Source: Granulicella sp. L46
GTDB taxonomy: Bacteria > Acidobacteriota > Terriglobia > Terriglobales > Acidobacteriaceae
Reading direction: 5' to 3'
Assembly (NCBI RefSeq): GCF_009765785.1
Contig: NZ_LMUT01000009.1
Location: forward strand, 322,215-386,214
Length of the DNA: 64,000 nucleotides
In this document: piece by piece, positions 1-8,671 of the stretch
How the letters are laid out: each line of letters starts with the position of its first letter
How positions within the stretch are numbered: the first letter of the stretch is position 1
Notes under the pieces: model-generated
What the model was told of the DNA's origin: nothing
Database searches by the model: none
Seen by the model: only the letters and a program-made list of their open reading frames with translations
Program-made: the position numbers and the translations under genes

Positions 1-57
1 CGATTCTCGATTAAAACTTTGGGGAACTATTGGAAGCGTTTGCCAGACAGCGCTCCG

Positions 58-839
58 CTACTCCAGAGCCCAAATGAGGTTGTCCAGGCCGGTGATCGTT
101 TCGAGGAAGAGAGCGCCAGGGATGGGTGGAACGAGCTGTTTTTTGATGGCGTAGCCTCCGATGATCAGGGTGGGACGCGGGTGCTGGAGCGCCTCCATCC
201 GTTGAGCGATGCGGTAGACATAGGACTTCTGCCGGTCAAGGGCCAGGGAGATGAGGATTGCCTTGGGTCTGATGTCAGCCGCAAGCTGGACGAGGCTTTC
301 GGGGGAGGGAGCCGAATCGAAATCGCGGGTTTCTATGCCTTTGGACCGCAACCAGAGGGAGAGGATGCGGATGCCGAGGGTGTGGTTGTTGCCACGGGCG
401 TTCATGAGGAACACCAGGGCGTGGCGGCTGCCGGAGATGGGCGTGTCGGTGGCCTTCACCTCGAGTACAACGAGTTCGAAGACGCGCTCGCAGAAGCTGG
501 TGAATCGGTGTTCGTCGGCGACTGTGATGAGGCTGCTTTCCCACTCGAGTCCAATGAGGTAGAGGAGCGGCGTAATGAGACCAACGAGGATATCGACGGG
601 GCGTAGCCCGGCGGTAAGGGCGCTATGGATGATGCGGGAGGCCGCCGCCATGTCGCCGGTCTTGCCGGCCTGGTAGAGGAGGCCTTGGATTTCGCGGAGG
701 CGGTGGGAGGTCCCGATCTCGGAGTCAAGTTGGTCCATGCCCTTTGCCTTGCAGGCCGGGCACCGTGGGTGGTGGTGAAGGTGTCGAGTGGGGCGATCTC
801 GCCCTGGAATTCCTGGCAGTAAGCGCACCACCTCAGCAT
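58..839 (-). CDS. Cobalamin (B12)-binding domain protein with N-terminal zinc ribbon, apparent frameshift
   Basis: The main open frame (58-831) carries a helical cap followed by a B12-binding Rossmann-like domain; it includes segments such as LIGLEWESS, HALVFLMNARGNNH and PTLIIGGYAIK. Proteins of this kind usually bind a corrinoid and act as sensors or regulators. The first residues of that frame are low-complexity and unconvincing. In the adjacent frame, from the ATG at 837-839, there is a clean zinc-ribbon start (WCAYCQEFQGE, then TTTHG), and the second Cys pair (RCPACKAKG) lies in the main frame. Joining the two frames at about 763-767 restores a CxxC...CxxC ribbon. The gene is therefore either frameshifted by about one base or carries a sequence error. 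An internal start at MDQLDSEIG would give a ribbon-less protein. The B12 fold is a family-level call. Confidence 0.6.
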
Positions 840-1861
840 GGGGGCTTAACCGTGTAGTCGTGAGGAGATGCGACAGATCGGGTGCATCGATAGAGATTCA
901 ACCGGAGAAGACTCCCTGTGAGTCTCTCATGGATGCGAACGCGTGGATGGTTCGGAACGCTACATAATATTCGCGCGCAGCGACTCTCTCGCCGTCCGCG
1001 CAGGACCTCGCTGTCAGTTTCACGATAAGTTGGACAACTGAATCAAATTCTGGCCACCGTAAATGGTTTGTTCTCAGTACTACCAATTTCATTTTCGCCT
1101 TGAGTTTCAGGCTATTTAGGCCACGACTGACAGAACTGAACGATATCTTGTCCACGCGTGACGAGCATGTCTATAAAACTCCTGGAAGTTATTGAGGTCA
1201 CATCGGATAACCTCTCTTTGGTACGCTCGAAATCCGGCTTGTTTGACCTCGGATTGACCAGTTTTATCTAGATTTATAGAGCTCCGAAAGCCGGAACGGA
1301 ACAAATTGAGACGCGTATTCCGTTTCAAAAATTGACTAACTCGGTCCTTGACCTCGGATACGCAAAATGCTGTAACAGTGAAGTGTGGATTGACGCATCT
1401 CGCCGCCGCACACATAGTCTGCATTGCTAACGCCAGCGGAAGATCTTTAGAGCGATGAAAAAGGGATAATCATCCACGCGAAGAGGATGGACACGGGGAG
1501 TGTCATCTGGCTAAGCGGACTAGCTTGCGCGATCGCTCGGGTGGACAGATCATTCGCAGGGTTTTGCTTTTTCAACGCGTCCGTGCCTCGAGTACTTCGG
1601 CATCATTGCCGTACGGCCCATTTCAGGGAATTTTGATCGCCTAGAATGTTTCTTAGGCCTCAATGAGTGCATCGGCCTGTTATCGACAATTGAGAATCGT
1701 AATTATCTGAATCTGAACCCTTCAGGAGAGTTTCGGGTTATCCGCGGGTCGCCGCGTCCCGGTCATCCCTCGAGCCATTGTGGGCGGTTCGGAGGTTTGC
1801 ATCTCCGGATTGAACCAACCAGGCAGAAGGTGCCTGATTTCACCGCTGGGCTGAGCGGTAG
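840..1861. other. Intergenic stretch without a convincing gene
   Basis: About 1 kb between the cobalamin-binding gene and the lipocalin-like gene. It is more AT-rich than its neighbours. The two short minus-strand frames here (898-1155 and 1116-1424) lack ribosome-binding sites, domain signatures and GC-biased third positions, so I do not call them. The ten bases GACCTCGGAT occur twice (near 1240 and 1350). No tRNA or clear terminator was seen. It may be decayed DNA. Confidence 0.5.
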
Positions 1862-2323
1862 TTACGTTCGGTGGTAACGGCGCCAAACCAAGCGCGATTC
1901 AGTTGTGCCTTCTATTGCTTCCGGAGTTGAGATTGTCAGGGTCAATCGGTCTGCGTTGAAATGAAATTTTCGGCGGAGAGCTTTTCCCACGAGGCTCCTA
2001 TCGTACGCAACTAGCGGAACATGTACTATTTCCTGCAGGTTCAAGTTCACCGAGAAGGTTCCGCAGTATTCGATGTATGGACTCTCATTTTGTGGGACCC
2101 CACCGATTGCCCCAGCCTCACGTGAGGAAAGCTCGGCGCTCCCACTTGTCCGTCCTGTGAGTTGAGCTGAAACGATACCCTCTTCCGTGTACAGCAGAAA
2201 TCCCTGCGGACTTCTTCCCATCGGTTCCACGGAGCTTCCATCGCTCAACATTTCCGTGAAACTCTGCAGCGCCCAGGCGCCAATGAACAACGCGTCCGTG
2301 GCCGTCAATGTTTTGATGTCCAT
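1862..2323 (-). CDS. Lipocalin-like domain protein
   Basis: 153 aa, no signal peptide. The pattern (GAWALQSFTEMLSDG, then MGRSPQGFLLYTEEG, VSAQL, ending RLVWRR) matches the lipocalin-like family often found as a lone 140-160 aa protein, where a short beta-barrel is expected to hold a small hydrophobic ligand. No catalytic function is established for the family. It is the last gene of the 12-gene minus-strand series and starts 12 nt after the upstream NTF2-like gene ends, so it is almost certainly cotranscribed. A binding or carrier role for the operon's substrate is inference. Confidence 0.75.
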   Translation of the reverse strand: MDIKTLTATDALFIGAWALQSFTEMLSDGSSVEPMGRSPQGFLLYTEEGIVSAQLTGRTSGSAELSSREAGAIGGVPQNESPYIEYCGTFSVNLNLQEIVHVPLVAYDRSLVGKALRRKFHFNADRLTLTISTPEAIEGTTESRLVWRRYHRT

Positions 2324-2335
2324 AAAGTCCTCTCT

Positions 2336-2740
2336 CTATGCTCCGATCGGAAAGCTATGAGCGGCACGCCCTGCGCATAGCGAAGTGCTCTGGAAATGAA
2401 GCAGTTTCAAACCACCGGGAGCCTCTTGGTACAAAGCAATGAATCGGAAGCAGGTTTGCATCAGAGTGCCGGCGTGTCGCGACCTGGTCCGACTTTGCCC
2501 GGTAAGTACTGCTACGGAATCAATGATCCGCAGTTTCTCGTCACTGACTTCGATGCTTTCGAAACAAAGCTTCTGAGTTCGCAGGTCCGCTAGAACTTCA
2601 TCCTTGGTCAGGACCGAACCGTCGGAGCGCACCAACATGTACTCGTCCGCGTAGAGGGCGGCGAGCGCGTCCCAATCTCCCTCCAATAGGGCCCGATAGA
2701 AGACATCTCGGTGTGTCTTGAGGACGAGTTCAATTGTCAT
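2336..2740 (-). CDS. NTF2-like (SnoaL/DUF4440-type) protein
   Basis: 134 aa. The N-terminal helix HRDVFYRALLEGDWDALAALYADEYMLVRSDGSVLTKDEVL is the hallmark of DUF4440/SnoaL-type cone-shaped alpha+beta barrels, followed by the strand series ending FRFIALYQEAPGGLKLLHFQST. Members are small-molecule isomerases, hydrolases or non-catalytic binding proteins, and the sequence does not say which. Its ATG overlaps the stop of the upstream OYE gene by 4 nt (2737-2740), which implies translational coupling. It is one of two NTF2-fold proteins in the operon (the other is at 7104-7541), and the two are not close in sequence. Confidence 0.75.
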   Translation of the reverse strand: MTIELVLKTHRDVFYRALLEGDWDALAALYADEYMLVRSDGSVLTKDEVLADLRTQKLCFESIEVSDEKLRIIDSVAVLTGQSRTRSRHAGTLMQTCFRFIALYQEAPGGLKLLHFQSTSLCAGRAAHSFPIGA

Positions 2741-3861
2741 CCTTTCTCCCTGGGCGATGACGGATTCGCGATTGGGTAATCCGTATAGCCGTGTTCGTCG
2801 CCGCCGTAGAACGTTGAGCGGTCGTACGCGTTGAGCGTTAGTCCTTTCTCGATGCGTGAAACGAGGTCGGGATTGGCAATGAACAGTCGCCCAAAGGCGA
2901 TGGCGTCGGCATACCTCGCTTCAATCGCCTGATGCCCTGTCTCCGGTGTGTAGGCGGCGGCCGAGATGAGGTTCCCTTCGTACTCGGGACGGAAGATGCG
3001 GGCATTATCGAGTGCGTCCGCGTGAAGTTCGTCCGCGAGGCCGATCTCAGAGCCCCGGCCTTCGATCAAATGAAGGTAGGCCAGGTTATATGTGCTCATT
3101 TCGCGGACGACGGAGGTGAAAAGGCGCATGGGATTGCTGTCGCGAATGCCTCCATACTGACCGAAGGGCGACAGGCGGACGCTGACTCTCTGCGACCCCG
3201 TAACGGCCGAGACTGCTTCCACGATTTCGACAAGGAAGCGCATCCTGTTCTTGACCGAGCCGCCGTAACGATCGGTCCGCTGGTTCGCGCCATCTTCCAA
3301 AAACTGGTCGATGAGGTGACTGTTGGCCGCCTGCAACTCCACGCCGTCGAAGCCGGCATCGATGGCATTACGCGCCGCAGTCGCGAAGCTGACGACGATC
3401 TCGCGAATCTCGGGTGCAGTGAGCTCGCGGGGGATTTCGATCGGAACCTTCTGAGCATCCCGTGTGAATCCCGGCAAGCTGGGTGGAATCGGGGAGGGGG
3501 CGAAGGGTGCTCCTCCATCGGGCATGAAGGATGAGTGCGAGTTACGTCCGTTATGCGCTAGTTGAAGAAAGATCCTGCCGCCCTGTTCATGCACAGCATC
3601 TGTCGCCTTTCTCCATCCAGCGACTTGCTCTGCCGTGTAGATGCCTGGCGCGTTAGGGTAGCCCTGGCCCTGCTGGCTTACAGCGGTGCCTTCCGCGATG
3701 ATCAGGCCCGCGGACGACCGTTGTGCGTAATACAGCGCGTTCCGTTCGGTGGGCGCATTACCTGCGCCTGCGCGCATACGCGTGAGCGGAGCCATCACGA
3801 TGCGGTTGGACAATGTGACACTGCCGAGTTGCAGAGGTTGGAAAAATAATGAAGTGTTCAA
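2737..3861 (-). CDS. Old Yellow Enzyme family ene-reductase, first paralogue (atypical active site)
   Basis: FMN-dependent NAD(P)H:alkene oxidoreductase fold, about 374 aa. It opens with LFFQPLQLGSVTLSNRIVMAPLTRMR, typical of the N-terminal FMN-binding strand, and ends with the usual GxxDYP-like tail (GYTDYPIANPS). A longer frame to 4122 would overlap the upstream gene by about 200 nt and its extra residues are not OYE-like, so I place the start at the TTG at 3859-3861 (GGGA upstream); a GTG at 3877-3879 is the alternative. In the substrate pocket, the His-x-x-Asn-x-Tyr of classical OYE reads Gln-x-x-Asn-x-His (codons 3331-3333, 3322-3324, 3316-3318), so the proton-donor Tyr and the first His are both replaced. 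Activity may be altered. Confidence 0.85.
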   Translation of the reverse strand: MNTSLFFQPLQLGSVTLSNRIVMAPLTRMRAGAGNAPTERNALYYAQRSSAGLIIAEGTAVSQQGQGYPNAPGIYTAEQVAGWRKATDAVHEQGGRIFLQLAHNGRNSHSSFMPDGGAPFAPSPIPPSLPGFTRDAQKVPIEIPRELTAPEIREIVVSFATAARNAIDAGFDGVELQAANSHLIDQFLEDGANQRTDRYGGSVKNRMRFLVEIVEAVSAVTGSQRVSVRLSPFGQYGGIRDSNPMRLFTSVVREMSTYNLAYLHLIEGRGSEIGLADELHADALDNARIFRPEYEGNLISAAAYTPETGHQAIEARYADAIAFGRLFIANPDLVSRIEKGLTLNAYDRSTFYGGDEHGYTDYPIANPSSPREKG

Positions 3862-3913
3862 CGTAATTGTCCCGTGCACTTTGATTGCTGTTGTGAACCG
3901 GCCCGCTCGATCG

Positions 3914-4630
3914 TCAGCGAACTGTGATTTCGCCCATATCAATTTTGACGAGCAGGGGTTCGGGAACGAGTTGGTAGTCGCCTTCGTAGGCATAGATCCG
4001 GCGCTTGGTTGGGAAGATGATGCCGTCCACGTCGCGGTACTCGGACGCGTAGTTGAGCCCTGTAGCGCCGCCGAGAATGTCGACGGTGTAGTCGTGGCGA
4101 CGCAGCAGGCCGTCGGGGCCAAAGCACGAGATCTGTTCCCGCGTATGGCTCTTGATGGATTCTGGGAAGGTGATTTTCAGACGCCGCCATTGCTCCCCGT
4201 CGACCTGGATCGGAGCTATCTCTTCGGTCACAAAACCCGGCCTGGTGTAGAGGAATGGCGTGTTGAGATACGTCCAGAGAGCCTCACCCTGGAAGTACGC
4301 AACCTGGAGATCGTCCCAGGGTGTCTCGCGTAACTGGCCGACGAAGATTTCCTCCGGATCTTGGCGCTCCTGGATGAGGGTGCCATCGTTGCGTTCCATG
4401 ATCAGGCGTTGCGGCTCGAAGATAAAGCGCTTGTCCTGGCCGGGAAAATCGGTGACGAGCCGCTCCTTCGTGGTGTCGACGGTCATGACAACGTCTTTCA
4501 GGTAGTCCCCTTGGCTCTTGACGAACCAAATCGCGCCTGTCAGCGAGGCCGCAACGGTGATTGCGGTGATTTCGTTCCAGCGCTTGAGGCCGCCGTGAGC
4601 GTTGACGGCAAGCTGCAATAGATCATTCAT
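3914..4630 (-). CDS. Unrecognised operon protein, possibly a LolA/LppX-like clamp fold
   Basis: 238 aa with no signal peptide or membrane segment. It begins MNDLLQLAVNAHGGLKRWNEI, a start seen in proteins with a LolA-like half-barrel, followed by many alternating beta strands (LVTDFPGQDKRFIFEPQRLIM, WRRLKITFPESI, LLRRHDYTVDILGG, GIIFPTKRRIYAY). I cannot assign a function; the fold suggestion rests only on this pattern. It lies 54 nt downstream of the SDR gene and ends about 52 nt before the first OYE paralogue, in the same operon. A soluble carrier for a hydrophobic compound would fit the context, but that is inference. Confidence 0.5.
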   Translation of the reverse strand: MNDLLQLAVNAHGGLKRWNEITAITVAASLTGAIWFVKSQGDYLKDVVMTVDTTKERLVTDFPGQDKRFIFEPQRLIMERNDGTLIQERQDPEEIFVGQLRETPWDDLQVAYFQGEALWTYLNTPFLYTRPGFVTEEIAPIQVDGEQWRRLKITFPESIKSHTREQISCFGPDGLLRRHDYTVDILGGATGLNYASEYRDVDGIIFPTKRRIYAYEGDYQLVPEPLLVKIDMGEITVR

Positions 4631-4684
4631 AGGATTCTCCGGCTGTTGCTGGTTGAAGAGCGTGGATGAGAGTGCGTGGCCAAC

Positions 4685-5437
4685 TCAGGTTTGCGGAGCT
4701 TCGAGCTGCTCATTGAAGGAGGTCACAAAGACTGCTTCGCGAGGGCCCGATTGCTCGCGGAGGAACCTTGCTCGCGGCACCATGATTTCGTTTGCGTCGG
4801 TCGCGAGCGCGTCCATGGTCCCTTCGAGAAACTCATCAAGGGGCATGGCGCGAGGTTCCTCGCTGCTGTTCAGCAGCTCGGTGCGTACCCAGGGCGGGAT
4901 GATTTCGAGCACCGACACCGAGCTGTGGCGCAACTTGAAGCGGATCGATTGTGCATAGGAGTGGATGGCCGCCTTGGTGGAGGAGTAGACGGCGGTCATT
5001 GCCATCGGCGTGAAGCCTAAGACCGAGGACACGAACAGGACGGTGGCCGAGTCCTGTCGTTTGAGGTGCTCGATGAGAGCGCCAGTAAGGCGGACGGGGC
5101 CAACCAGGTTGGTGGCGATGGTCGAGGTGATGAGTTCATCGTCGATGGCGGTAGAGGAGTCGTCGATTTGCATGATGCCGGCGTTGTTGATCAGGACGTT
5201 GAGTGTTGGGTGCTTGGCGATCAATTCCTTGGCAACGCGGTGGATGCTGGCGGGGTCGGATACGTCCAGTTCGATGGACTCCATGCCGGGGTTGGCTGCG
5301 ACGGTTTTGGCGAGGTGGCTCTTGCGGCGCCCGGAGATGATGACCTTGTTGCCATGCTGATGGAGTGCTTCTGCGAGTGCGCGGCCGATACCTGAACCGC
5401 CGCCTGTGATGAAGATCGTATTGCCTTCGAGTTTCAT
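4685..5437 (-). CDS. Short-chain dehydrogenase/reductase, DltE-like
   Basis: 250 aa NAD(P)-dependent oxidoreductase with a Rossmann fold. The ATG at 5435-5437 is chosen because AAGGAGAAGGA lies directly upstream; a longer frame to 5605 adds unrelated residues. Motifs: cofactor loop TGGGSGIGRAL near residue 9, NNAGIM near 82, the catalytic Ser in LFVSSVLGF and the catalytic pair in VYSSTKAA (YxxxK). The layout resembles the DltE-type SDRs common in soil bacteria, whose substrates are mostly unknown. It sits in the 12-gene operon between DinB (28 nt upstream) and an unknown gene. Reduction of a carbonyl, or oxidation of an alcohol made by the ene-reductases, would be consistent. Confidence 0.85.
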   Translation of the reverse strand: MKLEGNTIFITGGGSGIGRALAEALHQHGNKVIISGRRKSHLAKTVAANPGMESIELDVSDPASIHRVAKELIAKHPTLNVLINNAGIMQIDDSSTAIDDELITSTIATNLVGPVRLTGALIEHLKRQDSATVLFVSSVLGFTPMAMTAVYSSTKAAIHSYAQSIRFKLRHSSVSVLEIIPPWVRTELLNSSEEPRAMPLDEFLEGTMDALATDANEIMVPRARFLREQSGPREAVFVTSFNEQLEAPQT

Positions 5438-5465
5438 ATTCCTTCTCCTTCTTGATGAGTGATGG

Positions 5466-5963
5466 CTAGGGATGAACGTCGCCGGAGGGGCCGTAGATGG
5501 ACGGAACCTTCGCGCCAAACGGACGCAGAAAGACCGAGATCTGTCCGCGGTGATGAATTGAGTCCGCATGAAACAGCCAAAAGATCTGACCGAGAGGCTG
5601 GTCAAGGAGCGTATGGGAGCCAGCTCGGACGACCCGCTGTTGTTGCCACTGCTCCTGGGTCACGCCGAGAAGAGCAGCGCCCAAGTCCTGCGCAGCTCGG
5701 TCAAACGCGGGAGGCAATTCCTGGTAGGAGGGAGTTGGGTCACGTGGAACTTCTGCGGTGGCGTCGCGGGTAAGTTGGCTGCAGATGCGCAGGCAGCGAA
5801 CGATAGTCCAGGCGATTGCTCCGAGCGGCGAAGATTCGAGGTGCAGCCGGTAGTCCATCATGTCGGGCGTCATGGCGCGAAGGACGTTGGCGGTTGTGAT
5901 GGTCTCGGCGCGGTGGCGCTCGCGAAAGAAGGCGACTGTGCCGGTGGGGTCGAAGTCAGGCAT
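5466..5963 (-). CDS. DinB-family four-helix protein
   Basis: About 165 aa. The C-terminal motif FHADSIHHRGQISVFLRPFG is typical of DinB/YfiT-like four-helix bundles, where three His residues bind a metal; some members are thiol transferases (bacillithiol or glutathione type). Here the last two His positions are present, but the first, normally in the helix aligned with IAWTIVRCLRI, is not apparent. The ATG at 5961-5963 overlaps the stop of the upstream OYE gene by 8 nt, favouring this start over 5984. A thiol-dependent detoxification role would suit an operon full of ene-reductases but is not shown by the sequence. Confidence 0.75.
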   Translation of the reverse strand: MPDFDPTGTVAFFRERHRAETITTANVLRAMTPDMMDYRLHLESSPLGAIAWTIVRCLRICSQLTRDATAEVPRDPTPSYQELPPAFDRAAQDLGAALLGVTQEQWQQQRVVRAGSHTLLDQPLGQIFWLFHADSIHHRGQISVFLRPFGAKVPSIYGPSGDVHP

Positions 5964-7107
5964 GGAGGGCCTCCCGCTCGGCAATCTGGGCGAGGGTGGG
6001 GTAGTCGGTATACCCGGTGCTGGTGGCGCCGTAATAGTTCTCGGGCCGCTGTTCGTTCAGGGGGCCGCTGACGCGAATGCGTTCCACGAGGTCCGGGTTC
6101 GCGATGTACTCGCGGCCGAACGCGACGAGATCGCCGAGGCCCTGCTGCAGCAATTCTTCTGCGTGGGCGGATTCGATACCAACATTCAGCATGAGCGTGC
6201 CGTTGTAGATCCTCCGGAAGTGGTGAACCGCGCCATCGCCTTGGAGATCTTGAAGCGGCGTTCCCTGCAGGTCAGCCAATTGCCGCATCAACATGACGTG
6301 GGACAGGCCGTAGTCATTCAAGCGCCGGTAAACATATTCGGAGGTTGGAAGGGTGGAAGGGAGAGATCGAAAGCCGCCGCGCTCCGACATCATGGGGCCG
6401 GCTTTGACTCCGACGCGGTTTGCCGGCCACTCTTCGAGAACAGCCTCGAGGACTTCGAAGAGCAAGCGAGCGCGGTTCTCGATGGAGCCACCGTACGCAT
6501 CGGACCTAAGATTCAGGTTCTCTTGTAGGAACTGCTGAAAGAGATAAACGAATCCACCCTGGATCTGTACGCCATCGAAGCCAGCATCACGCGCCACTTT
6601 CGCTGCATGACGGAAGTCCGCAATTGTCTGCCGGATGTCCTCCATCGACATGGCGTCTGGGACTGAGGTCATCTCGGTAATGCCATACCCGATGTGCACC
6701 TGTTGCTCTGGGTCCACCGCCGACGCCGTCAGGGGCGAACGCCCGTTTCCAACGAGGGCGGCGTTCGACACGGAACCCTGGTGCCAAAGCTGCGCAATGA
6801 TGCGACCACCTGCCGCGTGAACTGCGGCCGTTATATCTTCCCAGCCCTTGCGTTGCGCCTCCGTGTAAACGCCGGGTGCCCCGAACCAGCCTCGTGCCTG
6901 ATCACTCACGAAGGTGCCCTCAGTAATGATTAGACCGGCTGTGGCACGCTGCTCGTAATAATCACGCATCAACGCGTTTGGGACTGCGCCCTGAAGCGGG
7001 GTGCGCATCCGCGTGAGCGGTGCCATCACAATTCTGTTCGGCAGAGTTAGATCGCCAAATAGAAACGGTTGTAAGAGGAGTCGCGTTTCTTTATCTCTCG
7101 TTGTCAC
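5956..7107 (-). CDS. Old Yellow Enzyme family ene-reductase, second paralogue (atypical active site)
   Basis: 383 aa flavin-dependent ene-reductase fold: FLFGDLTLPNRIVMAPLTRMR at the start, WHQGSVSNAALVGNGRSP, then NLRSDAYGGSIENRARL, and the C-terminal GYTDYPTLAQ. The start is a GTG (7105-7107) that overlaps the stop of the upstream SnoaL-like gene by 4 nt. The pocket motif reads Gln-x-x-Phe-x-Tyr instead of His-x-x-Asn-x-Tyr (Gln codon 6559-6561, Phe 6550-6552, Tyr 6544-6546): the Tyr proton donor is kept, but both residues that normally hold the substrate carbonyl are lost. It may reduce other acceptors or have another role. Expressed with the other operon genes. Confidence 0.85.
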   Translation of the reverse strand: MTTRDKETRLLLQPFLFGDLTLPNRIVMAPLTRMRTPLQGAVPNALMRDYYEQRATAGLIITEGTFVSDQARGWFGAPGVYTEAQRKGWEDITAAVHAAGGRIIAQLWHQGSVSNAALVGNGRSPLTASAVDPEQQVHIGYGITEMTSVPDAMSMEDIRQTIADFRHAAKVARDAGFDGVQIQGGFVYLFQQFLQENLNLRSDAYGGSIENRARLLFEVLEAVLEEWPANRVGVKAGPMMSERGGFRSLPSTLPTSEYVYRRLNDYGLSHVMLMRQLADLQGTPLQDLQGDGAVHHFRRIYNGTLMLNVGIESAHAEELLQQGLGDLVAFGREYIANPDLVERIRVSGPLNEQRPENYYGATSTGYTDYPTLAQIAEREALHA

Positions 7108-7541
7108 AACGTCACTCCCTCAGCAATTGCGGTTGGAGCGTCGGGGGCAAATGAGCCCTTGAACATCGGGCGACCGCTCTTCGATTCGGATTCGGTAGCT
7201 TCGTCTTGAATGACATCCCAGTGCTCGATCAGAATGCCGTCTTTCATGAGCACGACGTCAGCAACGATCCAGTTCCTGCGGAGACCGGTACCGGAGAACC
7301 GGCCGTGGAGAATGACGTAGTCTCCCTGAGAGACGGCCACTGCATTCTCGTAACGAGCTGAAGGCGGCAAGCCCTTGGCAAGTTCGAAGAGGCCTTCGCG
7401 TCCGGGTGCGATGTAGGCGCTATGCTGGATATAGCCGGGCGACCAATATGCGGCTGCCTTCTCGTAGTTCCTCTGGTTGAAAAGCGTGTCAAAAGCTTCG
7501 AGGACCAGGCTGCGATTTTTATTAGCAAGTGTCGTGCTCAT
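7104..7541 (-). CDS. SnoaL-like polyketide-cyclase-family protein
   Basis: 145 aa. The motif series LFNQRNYEKAAAYWSPGYIQHSAYIAPGREGLFELAKGL and NWIVADVVLMKDGILIEHWDVIQDE is the widespread SnoaL-like aldol-condensation/cyclase subfamily of the NTF2 fold; the conserved His in YIQHS and the Asp in HWDVIQ line the pocket in known members. Substrate unknown. It overlaps the Gfo/Idh-like gene upstream (ATGA at 7538-7541) and the second OYE downstream, so the three are translationally coupled, which argues that their products act in the same pathway. Confidence 0.85.
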   Translation of the reverse strand: MSTTLANKNRSLVLEAFDTLFNQRNYEKAAAYWSPGYIQHSAYIAPGREGLFELAKGLPPSARYENAVAVSQGDYVILHGRFSGTGLRRNWIVADVVLMKDGILIEHWDVIQDEATESESKSGRPMFKGSFAPDAPTAIAEGVTL

Positions 7542-8647
7542 CGTTCCCTCACAAGTGATACTGATTTGCCGGATCGCGAGGATGCGTTGATCGCGTCGAT
7601 CAACCGGTGAAGCTCAACGGCATCTGCAAATGTGCGGACGGTTGCGCTCCCAGTGCGCCGATCGGACTCGAAGGCGGCATAGAGCTGTGCAAGGTCCTTC
7701 ACGCTTGCGTCGAAATCGGAGCAAGGGATGAGCTTTGTGGAGCAAGGAAGTAGAAGAGAAGCCCAGGCTCCCTTATCGCCGCGGGCGGCTTCAATTACGT
7801 CGTGGTGCTTGGTTACAAAGGCTCTTTCGTTCAAGACCTTTATGTCACCGAGGGTTCCGGTGATTTCGATCTGTAGTCCTCCCAGGTTCTGCTTGCCACC
7901 CTCAATTTGAATCTGGAATAAGGCTCCTCCTGCGAGTCGGCCCATCACCATGAAGGCGTCGGGCGTTTCATTGGGATATTCCTTTCCCGTTGAGGCCAGC
8001 GTGAGCATCGGAAACTGGGTCGCGACGATGGCACTCAGCATCTCAGGCTTGCCGAGCGCATGGAAGAGCATGTCCATAAAGTGGCCGCCGTAGATCGAGA
8101 GCACGTGAGAGAAGTTTTCTGCGGCGAGCGTCCATTCAAGAGAGGCGGATCGCGTAGGGCCGAATGAACCCATGCTGACGTGCATCCGAACCGACCGTAC
8201 GTCCCCGATGTATCGCTCCCGGATGAGTTGCGAAAGATGGAGGGAGCTTGCGCCCAGCGTGCGTTGCAGTCCAACAAAGTGCCGCACCCCTGCGTTTTCT
8301 GCGAGTCGAAGGAGTTCTTCGGAATCCTTGGTGGTCGTGGTGAGCGGCCATTCGCAGTAGACGTCCTTTCCAGCGGAGATTGCGGCCTTGACGATGTGCG
8401 CATGCTCCGGGGCCGGCGACAGCACGGCGACGAGATCCAGATCTGGCAGATTTACGAGGTCGTCGACTCGGCTGACAGCGTGCTCAATGTCGAACTCCGT
8501 TGCGATTGCCTTCGCCTTCTCGATGCTTCTACTGCATACCGCCGCAATCTGATATTGAGGAAGCAACTTTAGCGCGGGGATGTGGCCATATGTCGCCCAG
8601 TTCCCGACTCCTACAAGTCCAACGCGAATTGGTTTTAGCTCTTTCAT
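7538..8647 (-). CDS. Gfo/Idh/MocA-like oxidoreductase, Gal80-like, catalytic Lys replaced
   Basis: 369 aa. N-terminal Rossmann domain (VGLVGVGNWATYGHIPALK, VCSRSIEKA) and a C-terminal alpha/beta domain. Family enzymes oxidise or reduce sugars and carbonyl compounds with NAD(P). The family's EKP motif, where Lys helps catalysis, reads CEWPL here. The EWP form is known from Gal80-like members, where the protein can serve as a cofactor-binding sensor rather than an enzyme. Downstream, GLQRTLGASS and YGGHFMDMLFHALG fit the same subgroup. It overlaps the SnoaL-like gene by 4 nt. A catalytic or a sensory role are both possible. Confidence 0.8.
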   Translation of the reverse strand: MKELKPIRVGLVGVGNWATYGHIPALKLLPQYQIAAVCSRSIEKAKAIATEFDIEHAVSRVDDLVNLPDLDLVAVLSPAPEHAHIVKAAISAGKDVYCEWPLTTTTKDSEELLRLAENAGVRHFVGLQRTLGASSLHLSQLIRERYIGDVRSVRMHVSMGSFGPTRSASLEWTLAAENFSHVLSIYGGHFMDMLFHALGKPEMLSAIVATQFPMLTLASTGKEYPNETPDAFMVMGRLAGGALFQIQIEGGKQNLGGLQIEITGTLGDIKVLNERAFVTKHHDVIEAARGDKGAWASLLLPCSTKLIPCSDFDASVKDLAQLYAAFESDRRTGSATVRTFADAVELHRLIDAINASSRSGKSVSLVRER

Positions 8648-8671
8648 AAGGTTCCCTGTAAAGTCGTGGTG

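Noticed and set aside
1049-1060. TCTGGCCACCGT shared with the palindrome at 36794-36805, suggesting two copies of a mobile-element end
   Set aside because: Only 12 bases match, and repeats of that size arise by chance in 64 kb of GC-rich DNA; flanks differ.
898-1424. Two overlapping short minus-strand frames in the first gene desert
   Set aside because: No ribosome-binding sites, no recognisable motifs and atypical codon use.
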